Position numbers and translations under genes: made by a program. From contig NZCN01000001.1 in assembly GCA_002688315.1 (NCBI GenBank), positions 18,662 to 50,747 on the forward strand: DNA of 32,086 bases. The letters run 5' to 3'. Below, one piece after another: positions 14,826 to 22,708 of this stretch. Below the pieces are notes generated by a model. The model was given only the letters and a program-made list of their open reading frames with translations. It did not search any database and had not been told where the DNA came from. Source of the DNA: Candidatus Woesearchaeota archaeon. Lineage in GTDB: Archaea; Nanobdellota; Nanobdellia; Woesearchaeales; UBA10216. Position 1 is the first letter of the stretch, and every line of letters starts with the position of its first letter.

Positions 14826-15581
14826 TTATTTCCACATCTTAAGAGCATCTTCCTCTACAAAATGCAGCTCGCCAGGAACGATAAGACTATGTGGCTGCTT
14901 TCCAAAATCTTCTTTCAGCAAATCAGAAGCAATGCCGGATTTTATAACGAAATCATCGCTGCCGATTCTTGCAACGCCAACACAGAAAGTTTCTTTAGTA
15001 AATACGTTTTGATGTTTTCGTGATTCTATCTCAAGCAAAATGTTTATTGCTTCAGAAACTGTCATGAACTTATCTTGCTCAGGCTTTAAGTCAAGCATAA
15101 CTAATGTGTGGAGTCCTAAAATTTTGTTTTGTTTTATCACTTCATAAGAAGTTTCAGGCCTGAAATTTTTGTCAGGGAAAGGAATTGAAGTGGTTTTCCC
15201 AAACTTATAAATTTGAAGCCCAGTAATTCCAATGGCTGTTAATATAGACGCGTTGTTTATTATCTTAAACCCAACACTTTCTTTTTTACATCTCAACATT
15301 AAATCAATGTGCGTTGTTGCGCCAAAAGGATCTCCAATAACAAGCAACGCAATATTTTTAGTTTTTGAGGAATTAACGAGTTCATCTGTCTGCTCTACAA
15401 ACTTTCTGTCAACTATTGTTATCTTTTTGCCATAGTATTTTTCCAAATCAGAAATACTGCAGTTAATCAAACTGGTGTAGTTTTCCAAATAAACTTCATC
15501 GCAGCTTTTGATGGTTTCTAAGCCTTTTATTGTTATGTCTCTCTCATCATTCAAGCCAGTCCCAATTAAGTACAAAGTCAT
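14826..15581 (-). CDS. dphB: Diphthine synthase
   Basis: A protein of 251 aa, normal for the archaeal enzyme. It methylates the modified histidine of elongation factor 2 with S-adenosylmethionine, the second step of diphthamide formation. It starts MTLYLIGTGLNDERDIT, the tetrapyrrole-methylase-like fold, with YLENYTS, the LVIGDPFGATTHIDL loop and the LVMLDLKPEQDKFMTVSEA block that mark DphB rather than other methylases of the fold. TTTTTAAAATC centred about 26 nt before the ATG supports a leaderless start. Confidence 0.95.
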   Translation of the reverse strand: MTLYLIGTGLNDERDITIKGLETIKSCDEVYLENYTSLINCSISDLEKYYGKKITIVDRKFVEQTDELVNSSKTKNIALLVIGDPFGATTHIDLMLRCKKESVGFKIINNASILTAIGITGLQIYKFGKTTSIPFPDKNFRPETSYEVIKQNKILGLHTLVMLDLKPEQDKFMTVSEAINILLEIESRKHQNVFTKETFCVGVARIGSDDFVIKSGIASDLLKEDFGKQPHSLIVPGELHFVEEDALKMWK

Positions 15582-15618
15582 GGTAAAAGGAAACTATTGT
15601 GATTTTAAAAAGCTTACT

Positions 15619-16551
15619 TTACTGCTTACCACGATAAAATCTTGCAGCTTTTTCCGGAGAAACTGAGTTTACTGTAATGCCTGAGCTTAGCTCAATACCT
15701 GCCCATGTTGCCAGTCTTGGCGTTAATTCAATATGGAAGTGCATGTTTTTGTTAGCCGGAGAGTAATGGATATAATAATTGTAAGGCGCATTAATCTTTT
15801 TGAGTTTTTTCAAAGCTTTCAAAAGAATTGCTGAAAGGTCTTTTAATTCCTGCTCTGAAAAATCAGACAACTTCTTGTGATGTTTCTTTGGGAGAATCCA
15901 TAGCTCGTAATTGAAACGCGAGGCATAAGGGGCAAAAGCAATTATGGATTTATTTTCAAAGCATTTTCTTGCAGATTTTTTTTCAATTGAAATCACTTTG
16001 CAATAATTGCATTTTCCATTAGCATATGCAGAAACCTCTTCTTTTATAACGGGGGGAAGAATGTTCATAGAAATAACCTGCGTGTGAGAATGCTTTAGCG
16101 AAGCTCCGCCTTCTCTTCCATGATTTTTAGCTACAACAACATATTTTACGTGTTTTTTCTTTTCCAGCTCACTTATTCGGTTATTGAATACTTTTAGCAA
16201 CGTAATAATTTCTGTATTTTTTAAATCCCAAAGCTGCTTTTTGCTTGAAGGAGTTTCAGCTATTATTTCATGGCTGCCGTAAGCAGCTGCATGCGCAAGC
16301 TGATTTTTTTTCTTTACAGAAGGATTGCCAGCTTCCTCAACAGCCGGGAATTTGTTTGAGAACCACCGCATTTGCCATTTCTTGCCGCCTATTCTTCCGA
16401 TTTCTTTTGGCGTAAGATGCTCATTTCCAGGGCAGAATAAACAAGTCTTAGAGCTGTAATCTTTTTTTACTAATTCAACAGGCCGTTTGCTTCTTCCTGG
16501 CGCTATTATTACCCAGCGCTCTAGAAAATAATCTTTCCTAAGTTCTGTCAT
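15619..16551 (-). CDS. galT: Galactose-1-phosphate uridylyltransferase (HIT superfamily)
   Basis: A protein of 310 aa. Two GalT-like half domains are present. The N-terminal one begins LRKDYFLERWVIIAPGRSKRP and carries CLFCPGNE, the first half of the metal site. The active motif is KHSHTQVIS (H-x-H-x-Q), whose second histidine is the UMP-carrying nucleophile, and CNYCKVI is a further cysteine pair. The C-terminal half contains NYYIHYSPANKNMHFHIELTPRL. It could also act as an ADP-glucose phosphorylase, a related activity. GCTTATATAG, 27 nt before the ATG, supports a leaderless start. It lies next to glycosyltransferase genes. Confidence 0.88.
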   Translation of the reverse strand: MTELRKDYFLERWVIIAPGRSKRPVELVKKDYSSKTCLFCPGNEHLTPKEIGRIGGKKWQMRWFSNKFPAVEEAGNPSVKKKNQLAHAAAYGSHEIIAETPSSKKQLWDLKNTEIITLLKVFNNRISELEKKKHVKYVVVAKNHGREGGASLKHSHTQVISMNILPPVIKEEVSAYANGKCNYCKVISIEKKSARKCFENKSIIAFAPYASRFNYELWILPKKHHKKLSDFSEQELKDLSAILLKALKKLKKINAPYNYYIHYSPANKNMHFHIELTPRLATWAGIELSSGITVNSVSPEKAARFYRGKQ

Positions 16552-16598
16552 TATAGTTTTACTTGAATAATCACTATATAAGCTTTTCTTACTATGCC

Positions 16599-18533
16599 TT
16601 ATTTTTTCAATTCTTCAATAACTTCCATTACGCCAGAAGAAGAAGGATTACTTGTGACGTGGTCTGCGATTACTTTTAATTCTTTATCAGAGTTTGCAAC
16701 TGCAACCCTATAACCAGGAACGTTAAATAAATCAATGTCATTTTTAGCATCCCCAACTATTATTGTTTTCTCAGGCTCAATGTTAAGATGAGTTAAAGCA
16801 ATTTTTGTCCCAATTCCTTTATCAACTCCGCTGGGAAGTATCATAATCTGGTCCACGTTTGATTTGTAAGTGAGTCTTTTGTTGAATGACCTAAGAAGGT
16901 TTTTTACTTTGCTTAGGTCGTTAATTGATACGCTGATGATATTAAGCCCTAAATCAGCTTTTATTCCAGCATCTGCAATTATTTTTGCAGCTTCCTTAAC
17001 TGTATTTGACGCAAAAGTTATAAGCTGGTCTTTTCTCGGGAAATAAATAGCAGCACCATTCTCTGAAACAATGCACTGCCACACTGGATGATTTTTGTAA
17101 AGCTTGTGTGCATACTCAAATGACCTTCCTGTTACAAGTATAAGCGGCTTCTTAAGAGCTTTCATTTTCTTGATTAACTCTTCATTAACTTCTCCAGGAT
17201 TATCAGTTATAGTACGGTCAAAATCTGTTATCAAAGCCTTAACATCATCTAATTTCATCATATGCAGACCCCATTCGCTTTTCTGTCTGAGAATATTATG
17301 ATACAGCTTAATGTGATCTTCAACATTCCTTCTCATCATAAATTTTTCCTGGATTATTTTCAAGCTTCCCTCTCCCATTTCTTTGTTTAGTTTTGGATCT
17401 TGTAAAAGTTTGACCAAAGCATCAGAAGTTTCTTCTATGTTGTTCACTCCAACAAGAAAACCATTTACACCATTCTGGATTTGATTTGCTATGCCTCCTG
17501 CATTTGTGCCGACTACAGGCTTGCCGCAGCTCATTGCTTCTGTTACTGCAAGGCCAAAGCCTTCTGCTTTAGAAGTCAAAGCAGCTACGTCTGCAGAACT
17601 GTAAACAGAAGGAAGATTTTCATAACGAATTGTTCCTGTGAATACAACGTATTTTTCTAAATTTAAATCCTTTACAAGGTTATGCACCGCATCTTCATAT
17701 TTTTTGCGTATGTTAGAAATCTTGCTTGTTAAGGATTTTCCTCCTATGAAAACAAGTTTTGCGTTTGGAACCTTATTTAATATCAATGGCAAGGCTTTTA
17801 TCAGTTGTTCGTGGCTGCTTTTTATATCGATGCGCTGTGTGCAAAGAATTATTTTTGAATTCTCAAGCCCAAATTTTTTCTTAAATTCCAAGTCTGGCTG
17901 CGCAGGCTTGAAAATTTCTGTGTTTGCAAGCGGAAAAAGAAGCGATGTTTTTTCTCTTGGAAGTCCTGCTTTAACAGCATTTTCAATGTATTCCCGGGAT
18001 GAGAAAACAACACGGTCATATTCCATCATTTGATTGATTAAGAATTCTTTCAGATGACTTGACATGTTCTCAAGAAAAGGAATGTGCCATCTGAGAAGCA
18101 AAGGTGTTCCACGTGGAACTCCTTTATACAAATATAAAAGTTGAAAATCGTGAATGTCCACTATTTCTGCAGGCTCTTTTTCAAGCAGCTCGTCAAGCTG
18201 CTTTGCAATTGCCTCATTTATTTCATGGTATTCCTTAAATCCAGGCATCTTGCTTGCTTCTTTATCAAAGCCTCCAAAACCATGGCAGGCATCCCACACG
18301 CTTTCCTTGAATTTTATGAAGCTTTGCATGAGTTCCTGATTAATCGGCTCTTTAGGAACACGATACACGTTTATTCCTTTAACTTCTTCAAAGCTCTCTG
18401 CTCCTGAAGGCCTTAAGTGTATTTCAGCTACTTCATGGCCTCGTTTTTGCAGCTCTCTGCTAAGATTCAGCAAGTAAGTAGATACGCCTCCTATGTTTGG
18501 ATAAAAAGACTGAGATGCAAAGAAAATTTTCAT
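16599..18533 (-). CDS. GT4 glycosyltransferase fused to a HAD-IIB sugar phosphatase
   Basis: A protein of 644 aa from ATG 18533; an in-frame start 8 codons earlier is less likely because a TATA box sits 27 nt before 18533. Residues about 1-420 are a GT-B glycosyltransferase: SFYPNIGGVSTYLLNLSREL at the acceptor side, and EGFGLAVTEAMSCGKPVVG, the E-x7-E donor motif. Residues about 430-644 are a HAD-IIB hydrolase: DFDRTITDNPG (nucleophile Asp), VTGRS, a central cap, and VVGDAKNDIDLF near the end. This is the order of sucrose-phosphate synthase/phosphatase-like enzymes, so it may make a glycosyl-phosphate and then remove the phosphate. The substrate is unknown. It shares a promoter region with treT. 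Confidence 0.85.
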   Translation of the reverse strand: MKIFFASQSFYPNIGGVSTYLLNLSRELQKRGHEVAEIHLRPSGAESFEEVKGINVYRVPKEPINQELMQSFIKFKESVWDACHGFGGFDKEASKMPGFKEYHEINEAIAKQLDELLEKEPAEIVDIHDFQLLYLYKGVPRGTPLLLRWHIPFLENMSSHLKEFLINQMMEYDRVVFSSREYIENAVKAGLPREKTSLLFPLANTEIFKPAQPDLEFKKKFGLENSKIILCTQRIDIKSSHEQLIKALPLILNKVPNAKLVFIGGKSLTSKISNIRKKYEDAVHNLVKDLNLEKYVVFTGTIRYENLPSVYSSADVAALTSKAEGFGLAVTEAMSCGKPVVGTNAGGIANQIQNGVNGFLVGVNNIEETSDALVKLLQDPKLNKEMGEGSLKIIQEKFMMRRNVEDHIKLYHNILRQKSEWGLHMMKLDDVKALITDFDRTITDNPGEVNEELIKKMKALKKPLILVTGRSFEYAHKLYKNHPVWQCIVSENGAAIYFPRKDQLITFASNTVKEAAKIIADAGIKADLGLNIISVSINDLSKVKNLLRSFNKRLTYKSNVDQIMILPSGVDKGIGTKIALTHLNIEPEKTIIVGDAKNDIDLFNVPGYRVAVANSDKELKVIADHVTSNPSSSGVMEVIEELKK

Positions 18534-18555
18534 ATTAAACAGGGAGAAAACAAAC

Positions 18556-18565
18556 ATATAAATAT
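18556..18565. promoter_or_regulatory. Shared bidirectional TATA box
   Basis: ATATAAATAT is nearly symmetrical. Its centre at 18560.5 is 26.5 nt before the ATG at 18587 (plus strand) and 27.5 nt before the ATG at 18533 (minus strand). No other TATA-like element lies in the 53 bp between the two starts, so one box may serve both leaderless genes. Confidence 0.65.
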
Positions 18566-18586
18566 CCTTTGCTACAAAGTTAGTAT

Positions 18587-19786
18587 ATGCGTTACAAACT
18601 TAAAGATTATGAGCAGTTTGCAGGCAAAGGCTTTACTGAGAAAATACACGAATTGGCAAAACCTCTTGAACATAAACATATTGCTCATTTGAATTCAACT
18701 TATTATGGCGGAGGCGTAGCAGAGATATTGAACAGTTTGGTTATGCTTCTTAACGATGTTGGCATAATTACAGGCTGGCGCCTTATAAAAGGAGATAAAG
18801 ATTTCTTTGACGTTACTAAACAAATTCACAATGCTTTGCAAGGCGAGCATGAACATTTTTCAAATTCAGAAAAATCAATATACATAAACACTAACCACGC
18901 TAACTCTGTTTTCACACACTTAGACCGTCATGAACTGGTGTTTGTTCACGACCCGCAGCCGCTTCCAATGATACATTTCTATAAGAAAAAATGTCCCTGG
19001 ATATGGCGATGCCATATAGACATTTCTAATCCAACTCACGGCATTTGGAGTTACTTAAAAAAATTTGTAGTTAAGTATGATGCAGCAGTTTTCTCTGTAG
19101 AAAAATTCAAGCAAAAACTGCCACTACCGCAGCACATAATCCCTCCAGCTATTGACCCGTTAAGCAGCAAAAACGTAGATATGAAAGAAAGCGCAATAAA
19201 CAAGCAACTCAAGAAATTTGACATACCTACTGACAAGCCAATCATAGCCCAAATTTCAAGATTTGACCGATGGAAAGACCCCTGGGGAGTAATCGATGCT
19301 TACCATCTAATAAAGAAGAAGTTTGACTGCAGACTAGTGCTGCTTGGAGCAGTGGCATCTGATGACCCTGAAGGCGACAAAATATATGAAGGAATTATAG
19401 AAAAAGCAGCTTCAAATGACAATATTCATGTTATAAGCTTTCAAAGCGACATGCTGGTTAATGCCCTACAGCGAGCATCATCTTTGATTATTCAGAATTC
19501 AATAAGAGAAGGGTTTGGATTAACCGTAGCTGAAGCATTATGGAAAGGAACGCCTGTTCTAACAAGAAGGGTAGGAGGGATTCCTTTGCAAGTGAAGAAT
19601 GGCTATAACGGCTATTTTGCAACGGATTTGCATGACTTCTCGAATAAAGCTGTAAAGCTTTTGAAAAACAAAAAGCTGGCTAAGAAAATGGGAGCAAACG
19701 GACGAGAGCATGTACGGAAAAACTTCCTGATAACAAGACTTCTCGAGGACCATCTGAAACTTTACAAAAATGTTCTGAAACTCTAG
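18587..19786 (+). CDS. treT: Trehalose-synthase-type glycosyltransferase (TreT-like)
   Basis: A protein of 399 aa. The N-terminal part HLNSTYYGGGVAEILNSLVMLLNDVG, followed by FFDVTKQIHNALQG, matches TreT, the enzyme that makes trehalose from NDP-glucose and glucose. VFVHDPQPLPM and WRCHIDISNPTHGIW carry the further conserved acceptor-site residues, and REGFGLTVAEALWKGTPV is the GT4 donor E-x7-E motif. Trehalose is a known compatible solute, but this window does not show which nucleotide sugar is used. It is divergent from the fused glycosyltransferase/phosphatase gene. Confidence 0.9.
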   Translation: MRYKLKDYEQFAGKGFTEKIHELAKPLEHKHIAHLNSTYYGGGVAEILNSLVMLLNDVGIITGWRLIKGDKDFFDVTKQIHNALQGEHEHFSNSEKSIYINTNHANSVFTHLDRHELVFVHDPQPLPMIHFYKKKCPWIWRCHIDISNPTHGIWSYLKKFVVKYDAAVFSVEKFKQKLPLPQHIIPPAIDPLSSKNVDMKESAINKQLKKFDIPTDKPIIAQISRFDRWKDPWGVIDAYHLIKKKFDCRLVLLGAVASDDPEGDKIYEGIIEKAASNDNIHVISFQSDMLVNALQRASSLIIQNSIREGFGLTVAEALWKGTPVLTRRVGGIPLQVKNGYNGYFATDLHDFSNKAVKLLKNKKLAKKMGANGREHVRKNFLITRLLEDHLKLYKNVLKL

Positions 19787-19852
19787 TTAAACATATGCTT
19801 TGTGATGCAAAAAAGAAAAGTATAAATACAGTAGTAACAAAAACAAAGCAGA

Positions 19853-20023
19853 ATGGTAAAAGCGCCTAAGAAAGCAGTTACTGCAAAGCAGTTTTTGCAT
19901 GCATACTTGGCAATGGAGCGTCCGAACACAACTCACTTATTCTATACAAAAGGAGTGCTTGACTTTTTAGTAGGAATGATAATAGGAATAGTTATTGGAA
20001 TAATAATAGCAGCTTACGTATAA
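19853..20023 (+). CDS. 56-residue single-helix membrane protein
   Basis: A short gene of 57 codons including the stop (TAA 20021-20023). A basic start (MVKAPKKAVTAKQFLHAYLAM) is followed by a polar part and a C-terminal hydrophobic helix (FLVGMIIGIVIGIIIAAYV), so it is tail-anchored in shape. TATAAATA (19821-19828) lies about 28 nt before the ATG, which supports real expression. It does not look like the Sec-beta subunit. No function is recognised. Confidence 0.6.
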   Translation: MVKAPKKAVTAKQFLHAYLAMERPNTTHLFYTKGVLDFLVGMIIGIVIGIIIAAYV

Positions 20024-20031
20024 ATCAAATT

Positions 20032-20841
20032 CTAAGTTATTGTGACTCTTCTGGAGATGCTTGCCTCGTCGAACTGGCTAGGTGGGTCTGCTCTCACAAA
20101 AAAGTCTTCAAAATCAGTTGCAACGCCTGTTGCAGTAATAGTCCAGGATAAACTGCACGTATCTCCGTTATTAAGGTTTCCGCAAAGCTTTGAATTCAAA
20201 GGTGTTGTGAATTTTGCTCCAACAGCTCCGGTAAGAGGAACAGCCTCACCGCTCATATACCTTGCTTCCATAAACACATCGCCGCAATCTGCATTAGGAT
20301 TGCCTACACAGACTGCGTCAGCAGTAAGTGTAAAATCATTCCCTTGAGCTACTGGTATGTCTGAAGCAGGCAATTCAAGAAGGACAGATACGCCTTCTAA
20401 ATTTACCCCAACAAAATCATCTTGTTTCTCAATGAAATTATCCCCTAACCTGAAACTTCCAATAATGTTTTCCGGCAACAGTCTTATTGTGCTGTACTCT
20501 CCTCCACTAATATCTAACATTACTATTGCCATTGTGAAATTGGCTGTATCAGTTCCTCCTGAACTTGTCTTTAAGTTTGATTTGTTGTGGAAGGAAAGCT
20601 TGTATGATTTTCCGTCAAGGCTAAAAGGCAAAGCAAACATTCTGCTATACCCATTTTTAGCGTTTACTGCCATGGTTAACTCTGATTCTATAACATCAGC
20701 CAAGTCTTCAGCCACTTCTTTATCGCGGTCATCAGTTGCAGTAACAAGCTTGTCAGAGATAGCAGCAAGAAAAGCTATCAAGAAAAGTGTCATGAATGCT
20801 ATTATGAGAGCTGCCTCGTTTGCAGCTTGTGCTTTCTTCAT
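20032..20841 (-). CDS. Secreted protein with class III (pilin-type) signal peptide and beta-rich domain
   Basis: A protein of 269 aa. MKKAQAANEAALIIAFMTLFLIAFLAA is a type IV pilin-like (class III) signal: a short basic start, a cleavage-type segment with the glutamate at +5 or so, then a hydrophobic helix. The remainder is extracellular and beta-rich, with a last domain (DIPVAQGNDFTLTADAVCVGNPNADCGDVFMEARYM..., LCGNLNNGDTCSLSWTIT) like an Ig or CARDB fold, with two cysteine pairs. AAAGGAGGT lies 4 nt before the ATG, a strong Shine-Dalgarno sequence. It may belong to a pilus or be a membrane-anchored adhesin. No assembly ATPase lies nearby. Confidence 0.75.
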   Translation of the reverse strand: MKKAQAANEAALIIAFMTLFLIAFLAAISDKLVTATDDRDKEVAEDLADVIESELTMAVNAKNGYSRMFALPFSLDGKSYKLSFHNKSNLKTSSGGTDTANFTMAIVMLDISGGEYSTIRLLPENIIGSFRLGDNFIEKQDDFVGVNLEGVSVLLELPASDIPVAQGNDFTLTADAVCVGNPNADCGDVFMEARYMSGEAVPLTGAVGAKFTTPLNSKLCGNLNNGDTCSLSWTITATGVATDFEDFFVRADPPSQFDEASISRRVTIT

Positions 20842-20912
20842 TTTACCTCCTTTGATATGTTTAACTAATACAGATATTTAAAATTATGGGAGAGATAGAG
20901 TAAATACTGTAA

Positions 20913-21194
20913 TTAAGGCAACTCTAAATCATGAGCATCATACCTGTGCAATAAGTTTCCATCTTTTCCGTCAAAGATTTGCAGTTCGTCAACCAGCACA
21001 AACCACGTTCCTTCAAGCTTTTGATGTTCAACAGGCTCATCATCCCCAGACATACCAGTAACATATTCACCAACATTCAATCTAAAAGGGTTTTGAAGAT
21101 AGTAATAGTGCTTTGGTTCTTGACCCTCCAACCTAAATACCGTATTTTTGAGAGTGCTCTGAGCTTCTGTAACCACACCTTCCAGTTCTATCAT
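20913..21194 (-). CDS. Hypothetical protein, 93 aa
   Basis: A soluble, acidic protein. The pattern of short strands (MIELEGVVTEAQ, TVFRLEG, HYYYLQNPFRLNVGEYVTG, TWFVLVDELQIFDG) is that of a small beta-barrel, possibly OB- or SH3-like, but I recognise no family. It ends ...RYDAHDLELP. A TATA-like CTTAAAGTTAAAC is near 21215. It lies between the pilin-like gene and ftsZ and shares no operon with them. Confidence 0.5.
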   Translation of the reverse strand: MIELEGVVTEAQSTLKNTVFRLEGQEPKHYYYLQNPFRLNVGEYVTGMSGDDEPVEHQKLEGTWFVLVDELQIFDGKDGNLLHRYDAHDLELP

Positions 21195-21289
21195 AGTTAC
21201 AACGAATTTGTTTAACTTTAAGAATTTACCGTGCAGGAGTGCACAAAAACGTATACTAGAAGCTTTTTAATATATATTCTGCTGTGCAG

Positions 21290-21303
21290 AAATATTTATA
21301 TAG
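21290..21303 (+). promoter_or_regulatory. Possible distal promoter of ftsZ
   Basis: AAATATTTATATAG contains a TATA-like box, giving a start near 21323 and a leader of about 200 nt. A second box, CTTTATAAAC at 21428-21437, would start near 21459 and give a leader of about 70 nt. The remainder of 21195-21528 has no gene. Confidence 0.4.
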
Positions 21304-21333
21304 TAGTTTCATTTAAAAATATAGAAATTGTGT

Positions 21334-21397
21334 GTGTTTTGTTGGCGCAAAACACGTTAATTGAGTTTGATTGAACAAATGCTTTTTGGCGAAAGCA
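21334..21397 (+). promoter_or_regulatory. Two leader hairpins with identical TTGGCG loops
   Basis: GTGTTTTG-TTGGCG-CAAAACAC (21334-21355, 8-bp stem) and TGCTTT-TTGGCG-AAAGCA (21380-21397, 6-bp stem) have different stems but the same six-base loop. A third weaker hairpin, AAGTAG/CTACTT (21408-21430), follows. All lie between the two candidate ftsZ promoters, so they would be part of a long ftsZ leader or a DNA-level control site. Confidence 0.55.
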
Positions 21398-21528
21398 CGA
21401 ATTCTAGAAGTAGCTATAGCATAACTACTTTATAAACTTTGTGGTTTTTTTAGTAAAATCATTGAAGGTAGTTGTGTTCTGGCGGATTGAAAACTAAACA
21501 AAAAAACCTAACGAGGGGTGGCAAAAAA

Positions 21529-22608
21529 ATGGATTTTATCGTACAAGATGCATTAAAAAGTGCAGAACAGCAGCCAGAACTTAAGGCAGCAATTGGACAG
21601 GCAAACATAAAGGTTGCTGGAGTAGGAGGAGCAGGCAATAATATGGTAAGCTGGCTCCATAGAAAAGGCGTGAAAGGTGCTGAGATTATTGCTTGTAATA
21701 CTGATAAGCAACATCTTGATATCAGCCATGCTGACCAGAAATTCATCATTGGCAAAGAATTAACACGTGGACTTGGTTGCGGAGGTTTTCCTGAAAAAGG
21801 TGCTGAAGCAGCTAAAGAAACAATGCAAGAGATAAAAGAAGCCATGAAAGAGTCAGACATGGTTTTTGTATGCGCAGGAATGGGCGGCGGTACAGGAACA
21901 GGAGCTGCTCCTGTAGTTGCGAAAGTTGCAAAAGAAAACAATGCAATAGTAATAGGAACTGTTACTATGCCTTTCAAAATAGAAAGAGCAAGAATAGACA
22001 AGGCAGAATTTGGATTGCAACAATTAAGGCAAGTTTGCGATACAGTAATTGTTATTGATAACAACAGGCTAGTGCAAATAGCTGGAAACCTTCCGATACA
22101 ACAGGCATTTGCAGTTGCAAACGAACTAATTGCAACTATGATAAAAGGAATTGTTGAAACAATAGCTGTTCCTTCGCTTGTAAACCTGGACTATGCAGAT
22201 GTTAAAGCTATCATGACCAATGGTGGAGTAGCTGCAATAGGAGTAGGAGCTTCAGACACTAACAGCAAAGTTGAAGAAGCAGTGCAAGGCGCACTAAGCA
22301 ACCCATTGCTTGACATAAACTACAAAGGAGCTTCTGGCGCTTTAATACATGTGAGCGGAGGACCTGACCTGACACTTGATGAGATAAACAAGATTGGAGA
22401 GCTAGTGACTGAAAGCCTGGATGATGACGCAAACGTTATCTGGGGCGCAAGAATCTCTGATGAAATGAAAGGGAAAATAACAGTGATGACAATCATCACT
22501 GGTGTAAGCAGTCCATGGATCTTAGGAAGCGGCACAAACGAAAACAAAGCAGGAGTACCTGCTAAAACCGTGGTGGACAGCGACCTGGGCATAGAGATTG
22601 TATCATGA
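21529..22608 (+). CDS. ftsZ: Cell division protein FtsZ
   Basis: A protein of 359 aa from ATG 21529. An upstream in-frame start (21472) is rejected because GAGGGGTGG (21513-21521) sits correctly before 21529 and the added residues are not FtsZ-like. Features are KVAGVGGAGNN (residues 29-38), NTDKQHL, the tubulin signature GGGTGTG (119-125) and the T7-loop NLDYADVKAIM that completes the GTPase site in the neighbouring subunit. It is a true FtsZ, not CetZ or tubulin-like. The short C-terminus (VDSDLGIEIVS) ends near GIEIV, so the tail that binds membrane partners is reduced or different. A strong terminator follows. Confidence 0.95.
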   Translation: MDFIVQDALKSAEQQPELKAAIGQANIKVAGVGGAGNNMVSWLHRKGVKGAEIIACNTDKQHLDISHADQKFIIGKELTRGLGCGGFPEKGAEAAKETMQEIKEAMKESDMVFVCAGMGGGTGTGAAPVVAKVAKENNAIVIGTVTMPFKIERARIDKAEFGLQQLRQVCDTVIVIDNNRLVQIAGNLPIQQAFAVANELIATMIKGIVETIAVPSLVNLDYADVKAIMTNGGVAAIGVGASDTNSKVEEAVQGALSNPLLDINYKGASGALIHVSGGPDLTLDEINKIGELVTESLDDDANVIWGARISDEMKGKITVMTIITGVSSPWILGSGTNENKAGVPAKTVVDSDLGIEIVS

Positions 22609-22628
22609 TCACCGTTTAGGTGAGTTTC

Positions 22629-22708
22629 TTTGCCTTCATTTTACCACCCCCAACAAACAAAGTGAAGGCAAATAATTTGCCCTGCCTTCAAAAGCGGGGC
22701 ATTTTTTT
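22629..22708 (+). terminator. Two stem-loops and T-run after ftsZ
   Basis: The first stem is TTTGCCTTCATTTT/AAAGTGAAGGCAAA (22629-22642 with 22659-22672, 14 bp, one G-U pair). The second is GCCCTGC/GCGGGGC (22679-22700, with a flanking T-A pair), followed by seven T (22702-22708). This has the shape of an intrinsic terminator, and it separates ftsZ from the convergent rio1. Confidence 0.7.

Noticed and set aside
21472-21528. Upstream extension of ftsZ (19 codons)
   Set aside because: GAGGGGTGG sits just before the ATG at 21529 and the extra residues are a basic, non-FtsZ-like run.
21459-22064. A 201-codon minus-strand frame opposite ftsZ
   Set aside because: It mirrors the codon pattern of ftsZ, has no matching promoter or ribosome-binding site, and its product is a mix of S, P and C residues with no domain.
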